A stretch of 64,000 nt of DNA from Chryseobacterium sp. GTDB taxonomy: Bacteria; Bacteroidota; Bacteroidia; Flavobacteriales; Weeksellaceae. Positions within the stretch are counted from its first letter, which is position 1. Each line of letters opens with the position of its first letter. This document shows positions 41,939 through 52,161 of the stretch, piece after piece. The position numbers and the translations under genes were made by a program. The DNA lies in the NCBI GenBank assembly GCA_031286615.1, contig JAITUA010000015.1:62001-126000 (forward strand), in the 5' to 3' direction. The notes below the pieces were generated by a model, which was not told where the DNA came from, searched no databases, and worked only from the letters and a program-made list of their open reading frames with translations.

Positions 41939-42391
41939 CTATTTTACTGGTTCAGACAAAGGAATATCAGGCGTTCCACTGTAGAAAACAATTAGCGTTG
42001 CCCCTTTATCTCCGGTTTTTCCTCTGTGAGCAATGTTAACCATTTCAGGAAGAACCTGGCCTTTTCTTACCCATTGTGTTTTGCCGTCTTCCTTTCTTTC
42101 AATCTGGATTTCTCCTTTTTCTACATATGCTGCATTAATGACAGGGTGTTTATGCCAGTCCAGAGCTTTGTTGGGAGGTACGGCAATTTTCAGAACCGAT
42201 ATTTCAGGCTGTGTTGTGGGATAAGACGGATACACAGTTCCATCCCATGATTTTGTTGTTTTCAAAAGTGTTACAGATTCAATTTTATCAGTATATTCTG
42301 ATTGTGGCTCATTCGATGAATTATCACAGGAAAAAAGAAGGGAAGAGAGTAGAGTGAAGAAAGCTGTACCCAATAGATTTTTTTTAGTCAT
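41939..42391 (-). CDS. Cupin domain lipoprotein
   Basis: This 150-residue protein has a lipoprotein signal (MTKKNLLGTAFFTLLSSLLFSC). A single cupin domain follows, with the metal motif LDWHKHPVINAAYVEKGEIQI (two His, Glu) and a later NIAHRGKTGDKGATLIVFY (His). I chose ATG 42391, because the longer frame from 42430 adds residues that spoil the signal peptide. A sensor or small-molecule binding role is possible. The substrate is unknown. Confidence 0.8.
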   Translation of the reverse strand: MTKKNLLGTAFFTLLSSLLFSCDNSSNEPQSEYTDKIESVTLLKTTKSWDGTVYPSYPTTQPEISVLKIAVPPNKALDWHKHPVINAAYVEKGEIQIERKEDGKTQWVRKGQVLPEMVNIAHRGKTGDKGATLIVFYSGTPDIPLSEPVK

Positions 42392-42568
42392 AAACTTTTC
42401 AATTAATAGATTGATTTTGGTTCGGATCATCCGTGATACAAAAATAGTAAGCCTATTTAAATTTCCCCAGTGTTTGAATTATTTTTTTATTGATCTGATG
42501 ACAATTCAGCCTTTAAAAAATATTTATCAAAGAAAACATTTGTCATAAGTTTAAAACTTTATTTTTTA

Positions 42569-42576
42569 TATTTTTG
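42569..42576 (+). promoter_or_regulatory. Candidate -7 element for the small lipoprotein/cytochrome operon
   Basis: TATTTTTG matches TAnnTTTG and lies 18 bases before the ATG at 42595. A TTTG stands at 42539-42542, but the spacing of 26 is long. The rest of 42392-42594 shows nothing else. Confidence 0.4.
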
Positions 42577-42594
42577 CTTCCAAATTAGAAAAAA

Positions 42595-42813
42595 ATGAAA
42601 AAAGTATTAGCAATCGCATTTATCGGAGGTTTATTATTAGCAAGCTGCAAGAAAAAGCCAGATCACTCTTTACAGGATACCAACACTATGATGGAAGAGC
42701 CAGAAGCAACTACTGTTGTAGATTCTACAGCTAAAACTGCTGCTCCTGCTGCTGCAACTCCTGCTACAACTGCTCCTGAAGCTGCTAAAACAGATTCTAC
42801 AGCGAAGAAATAA
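42595..42813 (+). CDS. Small Ala/Thr-rich lipoprotein
   Basis: This 72-residue precursor has a lipobox LLASC (C18) and a low-complexity Ala, Thr, Pro and Lys rich mature part (AAPAAATPATTAPEAAKTDSTAKK). I recognise no domain. It overlaps the cytochrome gene by one base (TAATG), so the two are translated together, and it may be an envelope spacer or partner of the cytochrome. Confidence 0.8.
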   Translation: MKKVLAIAFIGGLLLASCKKKPDHSLQDTNTMMEEPEATTVVDSTAKTAAPAAATPATTAPEAAKTDSTAKK

Positions 42814-43187
42814 TGAAAAAAATACTTTTGGCAGGAACAATCGGTCTTCTGATTATTTCCTGTTCTAAAAAAGAAAATACAGCAGAAGTGGCACCTTCTT
42901 CTGAGACTGCAGTTGTTTCAGAACCGGCAGCATCTAATCTTTCAGGTGATCAGATCATGGAAACATTGGATTGCTCAGGATGTCACTCTGTGAATGAGAG
43001 AATGATAGGACCTTCTTATAAGGAAATTGCAGGGAAGTACTCTGAAAAGGATACAGAACTGCTTGCTTCCAAAATTATAGAAGGCGGAAGTGGAGTATGG
43101 GGAAGTGTGCCTATGGCTCCCCATCCACAGGTATCTAAAGAAGATGCAAAAAAAATGGTAGAATATATTTTAAGTCAGAAGAAATAA
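42813..43187 (+). CDS. Class I c-type cytochrome lipoprotein
   Basis: This 124-residue precursor has a lipobox LIISC (C17) and one heme site C54-S-G-C57-H58 with a C-terminal axial methionine M101 in GSVPMAPHPQ. The layout is that of cytochrome c551/c552-like small electron carriers. It is tethered to a membrane leaflet by the lipid and probably carries electrons to a terminal oxidase. Confidence 0.9.
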   Translation: MKKILLAGTIGLLIISCSKKENTAEVAPSSETAVVSEPAASNLSGDQIMETLDCSGCHSVNERMIGPSYKEIAGKYSEKDTELLASKIIEGGSGVWGSVPMAPHPQVSKEDAKKMVEYILSQKK

Positions 43188-43190
43188 AAT

Positions 43191-44120
43191 ATGTCTGCTG
43201 AAAAATCCAGTCTGCACACAAGAAATCTACATCGTAATCCCTATGATTTTGATGAACTTATTTCTTGTGTGCCGGAACTGAAACACTTTGTCTTCGTTAA
43301 TGCTTATCAGACGGTAACCATTAATTTCAGCATTCCAAAAGCGGTTAAACTGCTCAATAAAGCCTTACTCTTACATTTTTATCATATCAAAGGCTGGGAT
43401 ATTCCTGACACCAATCTTTGTCCTCCCATTCCCGGAAGAGCAGATTATGTACACTATATTGCCGATCTTTTAGCTGAACAGCTGAACGAAATTCCAACAG
43501 GAAATTCTATAAAAGGATTGGATATAGGAACAGGAGCCAATCTTGTATATCCTTTAATCAGCCACAAATCCTATGGCTGGGAAATGTTGGGTACAGATAT
43601 CAATCAGGATTCTTTGGTAAATGCTCAAAATATTCTGGGTCAAAATGAAAATCTTGCTTCTGTTATTCAGTTGAAAAGTCAGCCTGATGCTGATCATATC
43701 TTTACCAATATCATTAATCCTGATGACAGGTTTACGTTTACCATGTGTAATCCTCCTTTCCATGATTCTGAAGAGTCTGCAATGAAAGGAAATATCAGGA
43801 AAACAAAAAATCTTAATAAATCAAAGAAAACCAAACCTCTTCTTAACTTTAGCGGTCAGCAGTCTGAGCTTTGGTGTGAAGGAGGTGAACTGGCTTTTAT
43901 TACAAAGATGATTCATGAAAGTGTATTATTTTCATCACAGGTTCTTTGGTTCACGTGTCTGGTTTCCAAAAAAGACAATCTCAATAAACTCACTAATCTT
44001 TTAAAGAAAGTAAACGCTGTAGAGATGAAAACCATTGATATGGCACAGGGACAAAAAGTAAGCAGAATGCTGGCCTGGACGTTTATTCCTCAAAAAGACA
44101 GAAAGACCTGGTTTATTTAA
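43191..44120 (+). CDS. rlmF: 23S rRNA (adenine(1618)-N6)-methyltransferase RlmF
   Basis: This 309-residue methyltransferase modifies A1618 of 23S rRNA. SAM motif I is GLDIGTGANLVYPLI and the catalytic motif is NPPF (FTMCNPPFHDSEESA), with GWEMLGTDINQDSLVNAQ in between. The tail IDMAQGQKVSRMLAWTF is typical of RlmF. It is 3 bases after the cytochrome gene. Confidence 0.95.
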   Translation: MSAEKSSLHTRNLHRNPYDFDELISCVPELKHFVFVNAYQTVTINFSIPKAVKLLNKALLLHFYHIKGWDIPDTNLCPPIPGRADYVHYIADLLAEQLNEIPTGNSIKGLDIGTGANLVYPLISHKSYGWEMLGTDINQDSLVNAQNILGQNENLASVIQLKSQPDADHIFTNIINPDDRFTFTMCNPPFHDSEESAMKGNIRKTKNLNKSKKTKPLLNFSGQQSELWCEGGELAFITKMIHESVLFSSQVLWFTCLVSKKDNLNKLTNLLKKVNAVEMKTIDMAQGQKVSRMLAWTFIPQKDRKTWFI

Positions 44121-44160
44121 AGTTCAAAGTTTAAAGTTTAAAGTTTCTGGTTGCTAGTTT
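44119..44160. repeat. Heptanucleotide tandem repeat after rlmF
   Basis: Period-7 units AAAGTTC, then AAAGTTT three times, then CTGGTTG and CTAGTTT, start two bases before the rlmF stop ends. The 268-base gap to lysS otherwise holds a dispersed repeat at 44214-44248 and the lysS promoter. Confidence 0.6.
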
Positions 44161-44213
44161 TTTTTGTTGCTGTTTTTATTAGGTTATCATTATCTTGATT
44201 TTCCATGAAAACT

Positions 44214-44248
44214 CACCATTCACTTGCGAAGCAAAATTAACTATTGAC
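44214..44248. repeat. Dispersed intergenic repeat, copy 1
   Basis: A 35-base segment starting CACCATTCACTTGCGAAGCA matches 59848-59882 at 32 of 35 positions. Both copies lie just downstream of a period-7 tract. Confidence 0.55.
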
Positions 44249-44335
44249 AGCATCCCGAATCTTGTATCCCAATATCCTGTACTCCGAATCTCAACATCAT
44301 TCCTCTTCACTTTTTAAAATTTCTTAAAAAAGCCA

Positions 44336-44366
44336 TTGATGGTCATGTCAAAAATGCCTAAATTTG
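44336..44366 (+). promoter_or_regulatory. Promoter of lysS
   Basis: TTG (44336-44338), 20 bases, then TAAATTTG (44359-44366), a full-consensus Bacteroidota promoter, 22 bases before the ATG. Confidence 0.65.
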
Positions 44367-44388
44367 TACGCTTTTAGAAAAATAAGAA

Positions 44389-46086
44389 ATGCAATTATCA
44401 GAACAAGAAATCATTAGAAGAGAAAAGCTGAATAAGCTTACTGAAATGGGGATTAATGCGTTCCCTGCGGATGAGTATACCATTACAGATACTACAGAAT
44501 CTATAAAACAGGACTTTTCTGAAAGTAAACAGGTGAAGATCGCTGGTAGATTAATGTCCCGCAGAATTCAGGGGAAGGCTTCTTTCGCGGAATTGCAGGA
44601 TTCTAAAGGAAAAATTCAAGTTTACTTCAACAGAGACGAGATCTGTCCGGGTGAAGATAAAGAACTATATAATGAAGTATACAAACATCTTTTGGATATC
44701 GGTGATATTATCGGTATTGAAGGAGAATTGTTTACCACGCAGGTAGGAGAGATGACCGTTTTAGTAAAGAACTTTACACTTCTTACTAAGGCTTTACGCC
44801 CTCTTCCTCAGGCTAAAACAGACGAAAACGGTGTTGTACATGACGGATTTACAGATCCTGAATTAAGATACAGACAACGTTATGTAGATTTAACGGTGAA
44901 CCCTCAGGTTAAAGAAATTTTCGTGAAAAGAACAAAATTGTTCAATGCCATGAGAACATTCTTCAACGATGCAGGTTACTTTGAAGTAGAAACTCCTATT
45001 TTACAGTCAATTCCTGGTGGAGCTGCTGCAAAACCGTTTATCACACATCACAATGCATTAGATATTCCATTATATTTAAGAATTGCCAACGAATTATATC
45101 TGAAAAGATTGATCGTAGGTGGTTTTGACGGAGTATATGAGTTCTCTAAAAACTTCAGAAATGAAGGAATGGACAGAACGCATAATCCTGAGTTTACTGC
45201 TATGGAGATCTATGTAGCATACAAAGATTACAACTGGATGATGGATTTCACTGAGAAATTATTGGAATTCTGTGCCACTCAGGTGAATGGAAATTCAGAA
45301 TCTACTTTCGGTGAACACACAATCAACTGGAAAGCTCCTTATCCAAGAGTTTCCATGACAGAAGCAATCCTGAAATATACAGGATTTGATATCACAGGAA
45401 AAACTGAAAAGGAATTATACGATTTTGCCAAGTCTATCGGTATTGAAGTAAACGAGACGATGGGGAAAGGAAAATTAATTGATGAAATCTTCGGTGAGAA
45501 ATGTGAAGGAAACTTCATTCAACCGACATTCATTACAGATTATCCGATCGAAATGTCTCCACTGACAAAGAAACACAGAAGCAAAGAAGGCTTAACAGAA
45601 CGTTTTGAATTAATGGTGTGTGGTAAAGAAATTGCCAATGCGTATTCAGAGCTTAATGATCCTATCGATCAGAGAGAGCGTTTTGAAGCACAGATGACTT
45701 TATCTGAAAGAGGAGACGATGAGGCAATGTTCATCGATCAGGACTTTTTAAGAGCATTGGAATATGGAATGCCGCCAACTTCAGGGTTAGGAATCGGTAT
45801 GGACAGATTAATCATGTTCTTAACGAATAATCCATCAATCCAGGAAGTGTTGTTCTTCCCTCAGATGAGACCTGAAAAAGCGGTTCCACAGATTGAATTG
45901 GGAGAAGATGAAAAAGTAATCCTTGAAATCCTTAATTCTCAGGAAGAAGCAATGTCTTTAGCAGAAGTAAAAGAAAGAAGCCAGTTATCCGGTAAAAAAT
46001 GGGATAAAGCTTCCAAAACTCTGACAAAGAACAATATTGTGAAAGTAGAGAAGATTGACGAAAATCTTTTGATGAAATTGGCTTAA
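44389..46086 (+). CDS. lysS: Lysyl-tRNA synthetase, class II
   Basis: This 565-residue enzyme charges tRNA-Lys. It has an N-terminal OB-fold anticodon domain (VKIAGRLMSRRIQGKASFAELQDSKGKIQVYF) and the class II catalytic core with motif 2 FRNEGMDRTHNPEFT and motif 3 GLGIGMDRLIMFL. About 55 extra C-terminal residues (EDEKVILEILNSQEEAMSLAEVKERSQLSGK...) form a winged-helix-like extension beyond the usual end. It is monocistronic. Confidence 0.97.
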   Translation: MQLSEQEIIRREKLNKLTEMGINAFPADEYTITDTTESIKQDFSESKQVKIAGRLMSRRIQGKASFAELQDSKGKIQVYFNRDEICPGEDKELYNEVYKHLLDIGDIIGIEGELFTTQVGEMTVLVKNFTLLTKALRPLPQAKTDENGVVHDGFTDPELRYRQRYVDLTVNPQVKEIFVKRTKLFNAMRTFFNDAGYFEVETPILQSIPGGAAAKPFITHHNALDIPLYLRIANELYLKRLIVGGFDGVYEFSKNFRNEGMDRTHNPEFTAMEIYVAYKDYNWMMDFTEKLLEFCATQVNGNSESTFGEHTINWKAPYPRVSMTEAILKYTGFDITGKTEKELYDFAKSIGIEVNETMGKGKLIDEIFGEKCEGNFIQPTFITDYPIEMSPLTKKHRSKEGLTERFELMVCGKEIANAYSELNDPIDQRERFEAQMTLSERGDDEAMFIDQDFLRALEYGMPPTSGLGIGMDRLIMFLTNNPSIQEVLFFPQMRPEKAVPQIELGEDEKVILEILNSQEEAMSLAEVKERSQLSGKKWDKASKTLTKNNIVKVEKIDENLLMKLA

Positions 46087-46111
46087 GATTTCTAAAGAAG
46101 ATGTAAATATA

Positions 46112-46138
46112 AAAGGTACAGAGCTATTCTGTACCTTT
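46112..46138 (+). terminator. Terminator of lysS overlapping a convergent stop codon
   Basis: AAGGTACAGA / TCTGTACCTT stem (loop GCTAT) followed by TTTTTC. It ends inside the last codons of the convergent gene whose stop is at 46124. Confidence 0.85.
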
Positions 46139-46639
46139 TTCTTTTTTCCATTTCCGAAGCTGTGTTCTGAAGTTTTTAAACGGAGCCACGGTATTAATAT
46201 GAATCCACTTCCAGACTGGCCACTGAGCTGGTGTAGCTGCCCATTTTCTTTGTCCGGGAATGAATAATGTATCATCATTCAGGCTTTCTATCCATGCAAT
46301 AATTTCATTAACCTGATTTTTTAATAATGCTCTTTGCTCCTGTAAGCTATAAGATCCGTATTGATCATAAAATGACTGATATAATCCTTTAAGATTGTTC
46401 CATTTATATTCGGGAGTAGGTGTTTTAACATCAATTCCCTTTTTTTCATCAGATTCCCATTGCAAAAGCAGGTGAGTCCAGCCCAGTTGATAAGAAATGT
46501 TTTGTGATGGAGTTTTGTCAACTCCGGATTGCAGAAGATCTTTTTCGTCTTCTTTAATATCATCAAATTCCTGATTGTAAAGCTGGAATCTTTTCTTCAG
46601 TTCTTCAATAAGTTCTGTTTTATCCTTGTAATCCGGCAT
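46124..46639 (-). CDS. ClbS/DfsB family four-helix bundle protein
   Basis: This 171-residue DinB-superfamily-like protein matches the ClbS/DfsB pattern: KDKTELIEELKKRFQLYNQEF, ISYQLGWTHLLLQWESDEKKG, YKWNNLKGLYQSFYDQY and the C-terminal WKWIHINTVAPFKNFRTQLRKWKK. ClbS protects against the genotoxin colibactin, but most family members have no known role. It is transcribed towards lysS and lies 5 bases downstream of cydB, so it may be in that operon. Confidence 0.82.
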   Translation of the reverse strand: MPDYKDKTELIEELKKRFQLYNQEFDDIKEDEKDLLQSGVDKTPSQNISYQLGWTHLLLQWESDEKKGIDVKTPTPEYKWNNLKGLYQSFYDQYGSYSLQEQRALLKNQVNEIIAWIESLNDDTLFIPGQRKWAATPAQWPVWKWIHINTVAPFKNFRTQLRKWKKEKGTE

Positions 46640-46644
46640 ATTTA

Positions 46645-47649
46645 TTATTTTCTCAGTTTACTGAACGAAGCCATCAGATAAAATAAAAACGGAAGAATAA
46701 ATAAGGAGCCCAGCATCAAAGCCCATCCCAATGCGGCAATGGTTTTTTCGGGGGCCATATGTTCCAGTAATGAAAGATGTTGTCCGTTTCCTAATAAAAT
46801 AATATTCGGATTATGCTGATATGTTGCAGCCACTAAAATCATGACCATTTGAAATCCTGCCAATGCACGTACCGGAAGCAGTTTTTGTCGGTTCAACGCT
46901 CTTAGAATAAGCAATAATGCAATGGTAGCAAAAGCGATCGCCATAATTCCCAAAGGTTTTGAAAATACCCACATCAAAAGAGGAATATCTGAAATATAAG
47001 CTGTGAAAAATACTAATATTCCTGTAATGACCACAAAGATCATCGCTTGCTTGGATTTTCTTATCATCAGTAAAAGATCTGCTTTATCACGGGTCTCTCT
47101 TAATGAAAAGATAGAAGCAAGATAAGCGCACAATGCAACAGTGAATAGACCTACCGAAACTCCAAACCAGTTCAGCCAGCTAAAAATATATAAATCCACA
47201 AAACTTACCGCGTCAGGATTGATAGAGTGGGAAACCGTTGCCGCAGCAATTAACCCTAAAAAGAAAGGCGTTAAAAGGCTTGCATAATAGAAAATCTGGG
47301 TATATAAAACCTGCCAGTTATCTTTCACAGCATCATAGTGTCTGAAAGTAAATGCCGTTCCTCTTGCAATAATCCCTACCAGCATCAATACCAGAGGAAT
47401 ATGAAGATAGGTAGACATGGTGGTATAGATTTCGGGAAACCCTACAAAAAGAATCACAATTGCGATGATCAGCCACATATGATTGGCTTCCCATACAGGA
47501 GCAATAGACTCATACATAATTTCCTGAGTCTTATGTCTGGCTTTTTTATTGCTGAAAAGCTCTACAATACCAGCTCCGAAATCGGCCCCTCCCAGAATAA
47601 TATAAAGACAGATGGAAAGCCAGAGAAAACCTATAACAACGTAGATCAT
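46645..47649 (-). CDS. cydB: Cytochrome bd oxidase subunit II
   Basis: This 334-residue integral membrane protein has about eight helices. The N-terminus LWLSICLYIILGGADFGAGIVELF and the conserved WEANHMWLIIAIVILFVGFPEIY are characteristic of CydB. It pairs with CydA to form the quinol oxidase that reduces oxygen at low concentrations. Its ATG overlaps the cydA stop (ATGA). Confidence 0.96.
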   Translation of the reverse strand: MIYVVIGFLWLSICLYIILGGADFGAGIVELFSNKKARHKTQEIMYESIAPVWEANHMWLIIAIVILFVGFPEIYTTMSTYLHIPLVLMLVGIIARGTAFTFRHYDAVKDNWQVLYTQIFYYASLLTPFFLGLIAAATVSHSINPDAVSFVDLYIFSWLNWFGVSVGLFTVALCAYLASIFSLRETRDKADLLLMIRKSKQAMIFVVITGILVFFTAYISDIPLLMWVFSKPLGIMAIAFATIALLLILRALNRQKLLPVRALAGFQMVMILVAATYQHNPNIILLGNGQHLSLLEHMAPEKTIAALGWALMLGSLFILPFLFYLMASFSKLRK

Positions 47650-48989
47650 GATTTTTTGTTTTTATCGTTAAACTGAGGGTCGGTAGGATCGTAAAGTTTC
47701 GGTACCATTTGAATCTGTCTTCTTAAAAGGAAGATAAGAATCATCGATAATGATATGAAAATTGCAGTAAAGAAGTAGAATGAATACTGTATTCCAGGCA
47801 TTGGGGTAACAGCGTCTACTGTTCTCATAATTCCGTAGATAATCCACGGCTGTCTGCCCACTTCTGTGACTGTCCATCCCGCTTCCAGAGCAATATATCC
47901 AAAAGGGGTTGCTATTAAAAAGGTCTTTAACAGCCAGTTTTTACTCAGCCATTCCTTTCTGAAGAAAAAAGAATATAAATAAATAACTCCAATACCAATC
48001 ATCACTACCCCGAAAAAGATCATGATCTGAAAAGCATAATGAACAACCGCAATAGGAGGCCATTCATCTCTCGGAAAATCTTTAAGACCTTTTACTTCAG
48101 CATTAAAATCATTACTCACCAGGAAACTTAAAACTTTTGGAATCTTCACTGCATATTTCACTTCTTCTTTGTCTTCATCCGGAATTCCCCCGATGATAAA
48201 TGAAGCTCCTTTTTCAGTTTCAAAATGAGCTTCCATAGCTGCCAGTTTTATCGGTTGTCTTTCTGCTACCGATTTTGCGGCAACATCACCACTTAAAGGT
48301 GCTCCGAATGCTCCGATAAGAGCAAAACCTACGGCAATTCTAAATGCTTTAGTATGAAATTCAATATTTCTTTTTCGCATAATCATAAAGGCATGAACTC
48401 CGGCTACTGCAAACCCTGTCGCACAAAATGCAGCAACAGTCATATGAAGAGCCTGTGGAAACCATGCATCGTTGAACATTGCTTTAATAGGATCTATATT
48501 AAGATACTGCCCATTAATATAATCAAAACCCGTTGGAGAATTCATCCATGAGTTGGCTGCCACTACCAGAATTCCGGAAGCAAGTCCGCTTACTCCTACA
48601 AGAAATCCGCAGAACCAGTGAAACCATTTGTTGAATCTTTCCCACCCATATAAAAAGAATCCGATGGCAATAGCTTCAATGAAAAAAGCTGTTCCCTCCA
48701 GTGAAAAAGGCATTCCGAAAATAGGACCTGCATGTTTCATAAAACCTGGCCATAAAAGCCCCAGCTCAAAAGAAAGCATTGTTCCCGAAACAGCTCCGGT
48801 AGCAAAAAGGATGGCTACTCCTTTACTCCATGCTTTTGTAAGCCCTTTATATACTTCATTATTGGTTTTTAGGTACTTCCAATGGGCAAAAGCCATGAGA
48901 AAAGGCATCACCATACCCACACAGGAGAATATAATATGAAAGCCCAGAGAAAGTGCCATTTGGGCACGGGCAGCAATAAAATCATCCAT
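47646..48989 (-). CDS. cydA: Cytochrome bd oxidase subunit I
   Basis: This 447-residue heme-bearing subunit has the heme ligand His in SLGFHIIFSCVGM, the GWERFNKWFHWFCG and EVGRQPWIIYGIMRT motifs, and about nine helices. The quinol-binding Q-loop is the short form, making the protein shorter than the E. coli version. It transfers electrons from quinol through hemes b558, b595 and d to oxygen. It forms an operon with cydB. Confidence 0.97.
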   Translation of the reverse strand: MDDFIAARAQMALSLGFHIIFSCVGMVMPFLMAFAHWKYLKTNNEVYKGLTKAWSKGVAILFATGAVSGTMLSFELGLLWPGFMKHAGPIFGMPFSLEGTAFFIEAIAIGFFLYGWERFNKWFHWFCGFLVGVSGLASGILVVAANSWMNSPTGFDYINGQYLNIDPIKAMFNDAWFPQALHMTVAAFCATGFAVAGVHAFMIMRKRNIEFHTKAFRIAVGFALIGAFGAPLSGDVAAKSVAERQPIKLAAMEAHFETEKGASFIIGGIPDEDKEEVKYAVKIPKVLSFLVSNDFNAEVKGLKDFPRDEWPPIAVVHYAFQIMIFFGVVMIGIGVIYLYSFFFRKEWLSKNWLLKTFLIATPFGYIALEAGWTVTEVGRQPWIIYGIMRTVDAVTPMPGIQYSFYFFTAIFISLSMILIFLLRRQIQMVPKLYDPTDPQFNDKNKKS

Positions 48990-49153
48990 AATATCAACTT
49001 TTCAGTTAATAAATTTAAGCATAAATTATTGATGTTGAGTATGATTTAAAACAGTTGATATTTCAGGAATACAAATTAATTTTGATTCTTTTATGGATTA
49101 CAATTCCTTATGTTTTCAATAAGAAAACTCTACATTTTTTTGACACTTTTTAA

Positions 49154-51157
<2,004 letters not shown>

Positions 51158-51176
51158 ACGTTTTTAAAAATATAAT

Positions 51177-51211
51177 AAAAAAAGCTTCTAATTATTTAGA
51201 AGCTTTTTTTA
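51177..51211 (+). terminator. Terminator of gyrB merged with the next promoter element
   Basis: AAAGCTTCTAA / TTAGAAGCTTT stem with loop TTAT and an A-tract and T-tract on either side. Its T-tract runs into TATATTTG (51210-51217), a full -7 match for the gene at 51240. Confidence 0.85.
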
Positions 51212-51239
51212 TATTTGGATAAACCAAAAAAACAATAAT

Positions 51240-51662
51240 ATGTTAACTCTTTTACAAACAGACCCTTACAATGGGGCAGATGCAGTGTCTGGAGCAGCCG
51301 CTGCGGGATTAGGGATCGGAACAATGTTCTTCGGCTTACTATGCTATATCTTTTATGGATACTGCATGTACAAAATCTTTCAGAAAGCAGGAAGACAAGA
51401 TGCCTGGGCCGCTTTTATCCCGATTTATAATTCAATAGTATTGTTGGAGATCGTGAAAAAGCCAATATGGTGGATTATTCTATTCTTTATTCCGTTGGTA
51501 AATATCTATGCATGCTGGGTTGTATATGACAGACTAGCTAAAGGTTTTGGCAAAGAAACTCCTCTTTACACTATTCTGATCCTCCTTTTTGGATTTATCT
51601 TTATCCCTGTATTGGGGCTTGGCAGTGATCGTTTTGATAGTAAACTGGTTCCAAATGATTAA
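51240..51662 (+). CDS. DUF5684 domain membrane protein
   Basis: This 140-residue membrane protein has four hydrophobic segments. The conserved block YKIFQKAGRQDAWAAFIPIYNSIVLLEIVKKPIWWIILFFIPLVNIYACWVVYDRLAKGFGK is the DUF5684 signature. Its function is unknown. The start is directly behind the gyrB terminator with an overlapping -7 element. It has its own terminator. Confidence 0.85.
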   Translation: MLTLLQTDPYNGADAVSGAAAAGLGIGTMFFGLLCYIFYGYCMYKIFQKAGRQDAWAAFIPIYNSIVLLEIVKKPIWWIILFFIPLVNIYACWVVYDRLAKGFGKETPLYTILILLFGFIFIPVLGLGSDRFDSKLVPND

Positions 51663-51681
51663 AAAAGAAAATGAAAAACTT

Positions 51682-51709
51682 AAAGACTTCAGAAATGAGG
51701 TCTTTTTTT
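51682..51709 (+). terminator. Terminator of the DUF5684 gene
   Basis: Stem AAAGACTTC / GAGGTCTTT (one G-U pair), loop AGAAAT, followed by a run of eight T. Confidence 0.78.
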
Positions 51710-51726
51710 TATTAATGATTGTGGGT

Positions 51727-51766
51727 TGTAGAATTAATTGTACTTCTTCTTATTATTAATTCTACA
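51727..51766. repeat. Inverted repeat in the 495-base gap before the DUF3857 cluster
   Basis: TGTAGAATTAAT (51727-51738) and ATTAATTCTACA (51755-51766) are perfect 12-bp arms, followed by GTTTTTG. It is AT-rich, so it could be a weak bidirectional structure. Between 51767 and 51969 I see nothing I can name. Confidence 0.5.
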
Positions 51767-51969
51767 GTTTTTGAATTATATGAATCGTAATTTATTTTAA
51801 ATTTGAAACGCAGACAATATGAAGTTTTATCACTTCATGCACAGAATAGATATCTGGAATGAGTATAAATATTCTGTTTTAACTTTTCAGAATTTTAATA
51901 ATGAAAAGTTGATAATGTGTTCATATCCTTATAGGTACATCCAAAAAGTACTTTTTTAAGTATTAGGTT

Positions 51970-51997
51970 AAGGCTTCACAATGTTGAAGCCTTTTAT
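51970..51997 (+). terminator. Hairpin with T-tract before the DUF3857 cluster
   Basis: AAGGCTTCA / TGAAGCCTT perfect 9-bp stem with loop CAATGT, followed by TTATATTTT. It has no obvious gene immediately upstream, so it may mark the end of a lost gene or act in a leader. Confidence 0.65.
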
Positions 51998-52050
51998 ATT
52001 TTTTTTAACAGTTATTAAGATTTTCTTATTTTTGCTTAATTTTAATGACT

Positions 52051-52161
52051 ATGATGAAAATATTAGTTCTTGGGGCTTTCTCTATTGCCTCATTACATTT
52101 TGCACAAAGCTATCCTGCTTCTGCAATTCCTGAAAATTCCAAAAACAATAATATTCGATGA
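52051..52161 (+). pseudogene. Orphan 5' fragment of a DUF3857/transglutaminase gene
   Basis: This 36-residue reading frame (MMKILVLGAFSIASLHFAQS, then YPASAIPENSKNNNIR) repeats the signal peptide of the gene at 54124-56016. Bases 52072-52133 are identical to 54145-54206 over 62 bases. After that the similarity stops, and the stop codon overlaps the ATG of the next gene. It looks like a remnant of a tandem duplication, though it could still be translated as a leader. TATTTTTG at 52027-52034 is a -7-like element upstream. Confidence 0.75.

Noticed and set aside
41821-42039. Plus-strand reading frame of 72 codons
   Set aside because: It crosses the inverted repeat and overlaps the cupin lipoprotein gene on the other strand; no family-like sequence.
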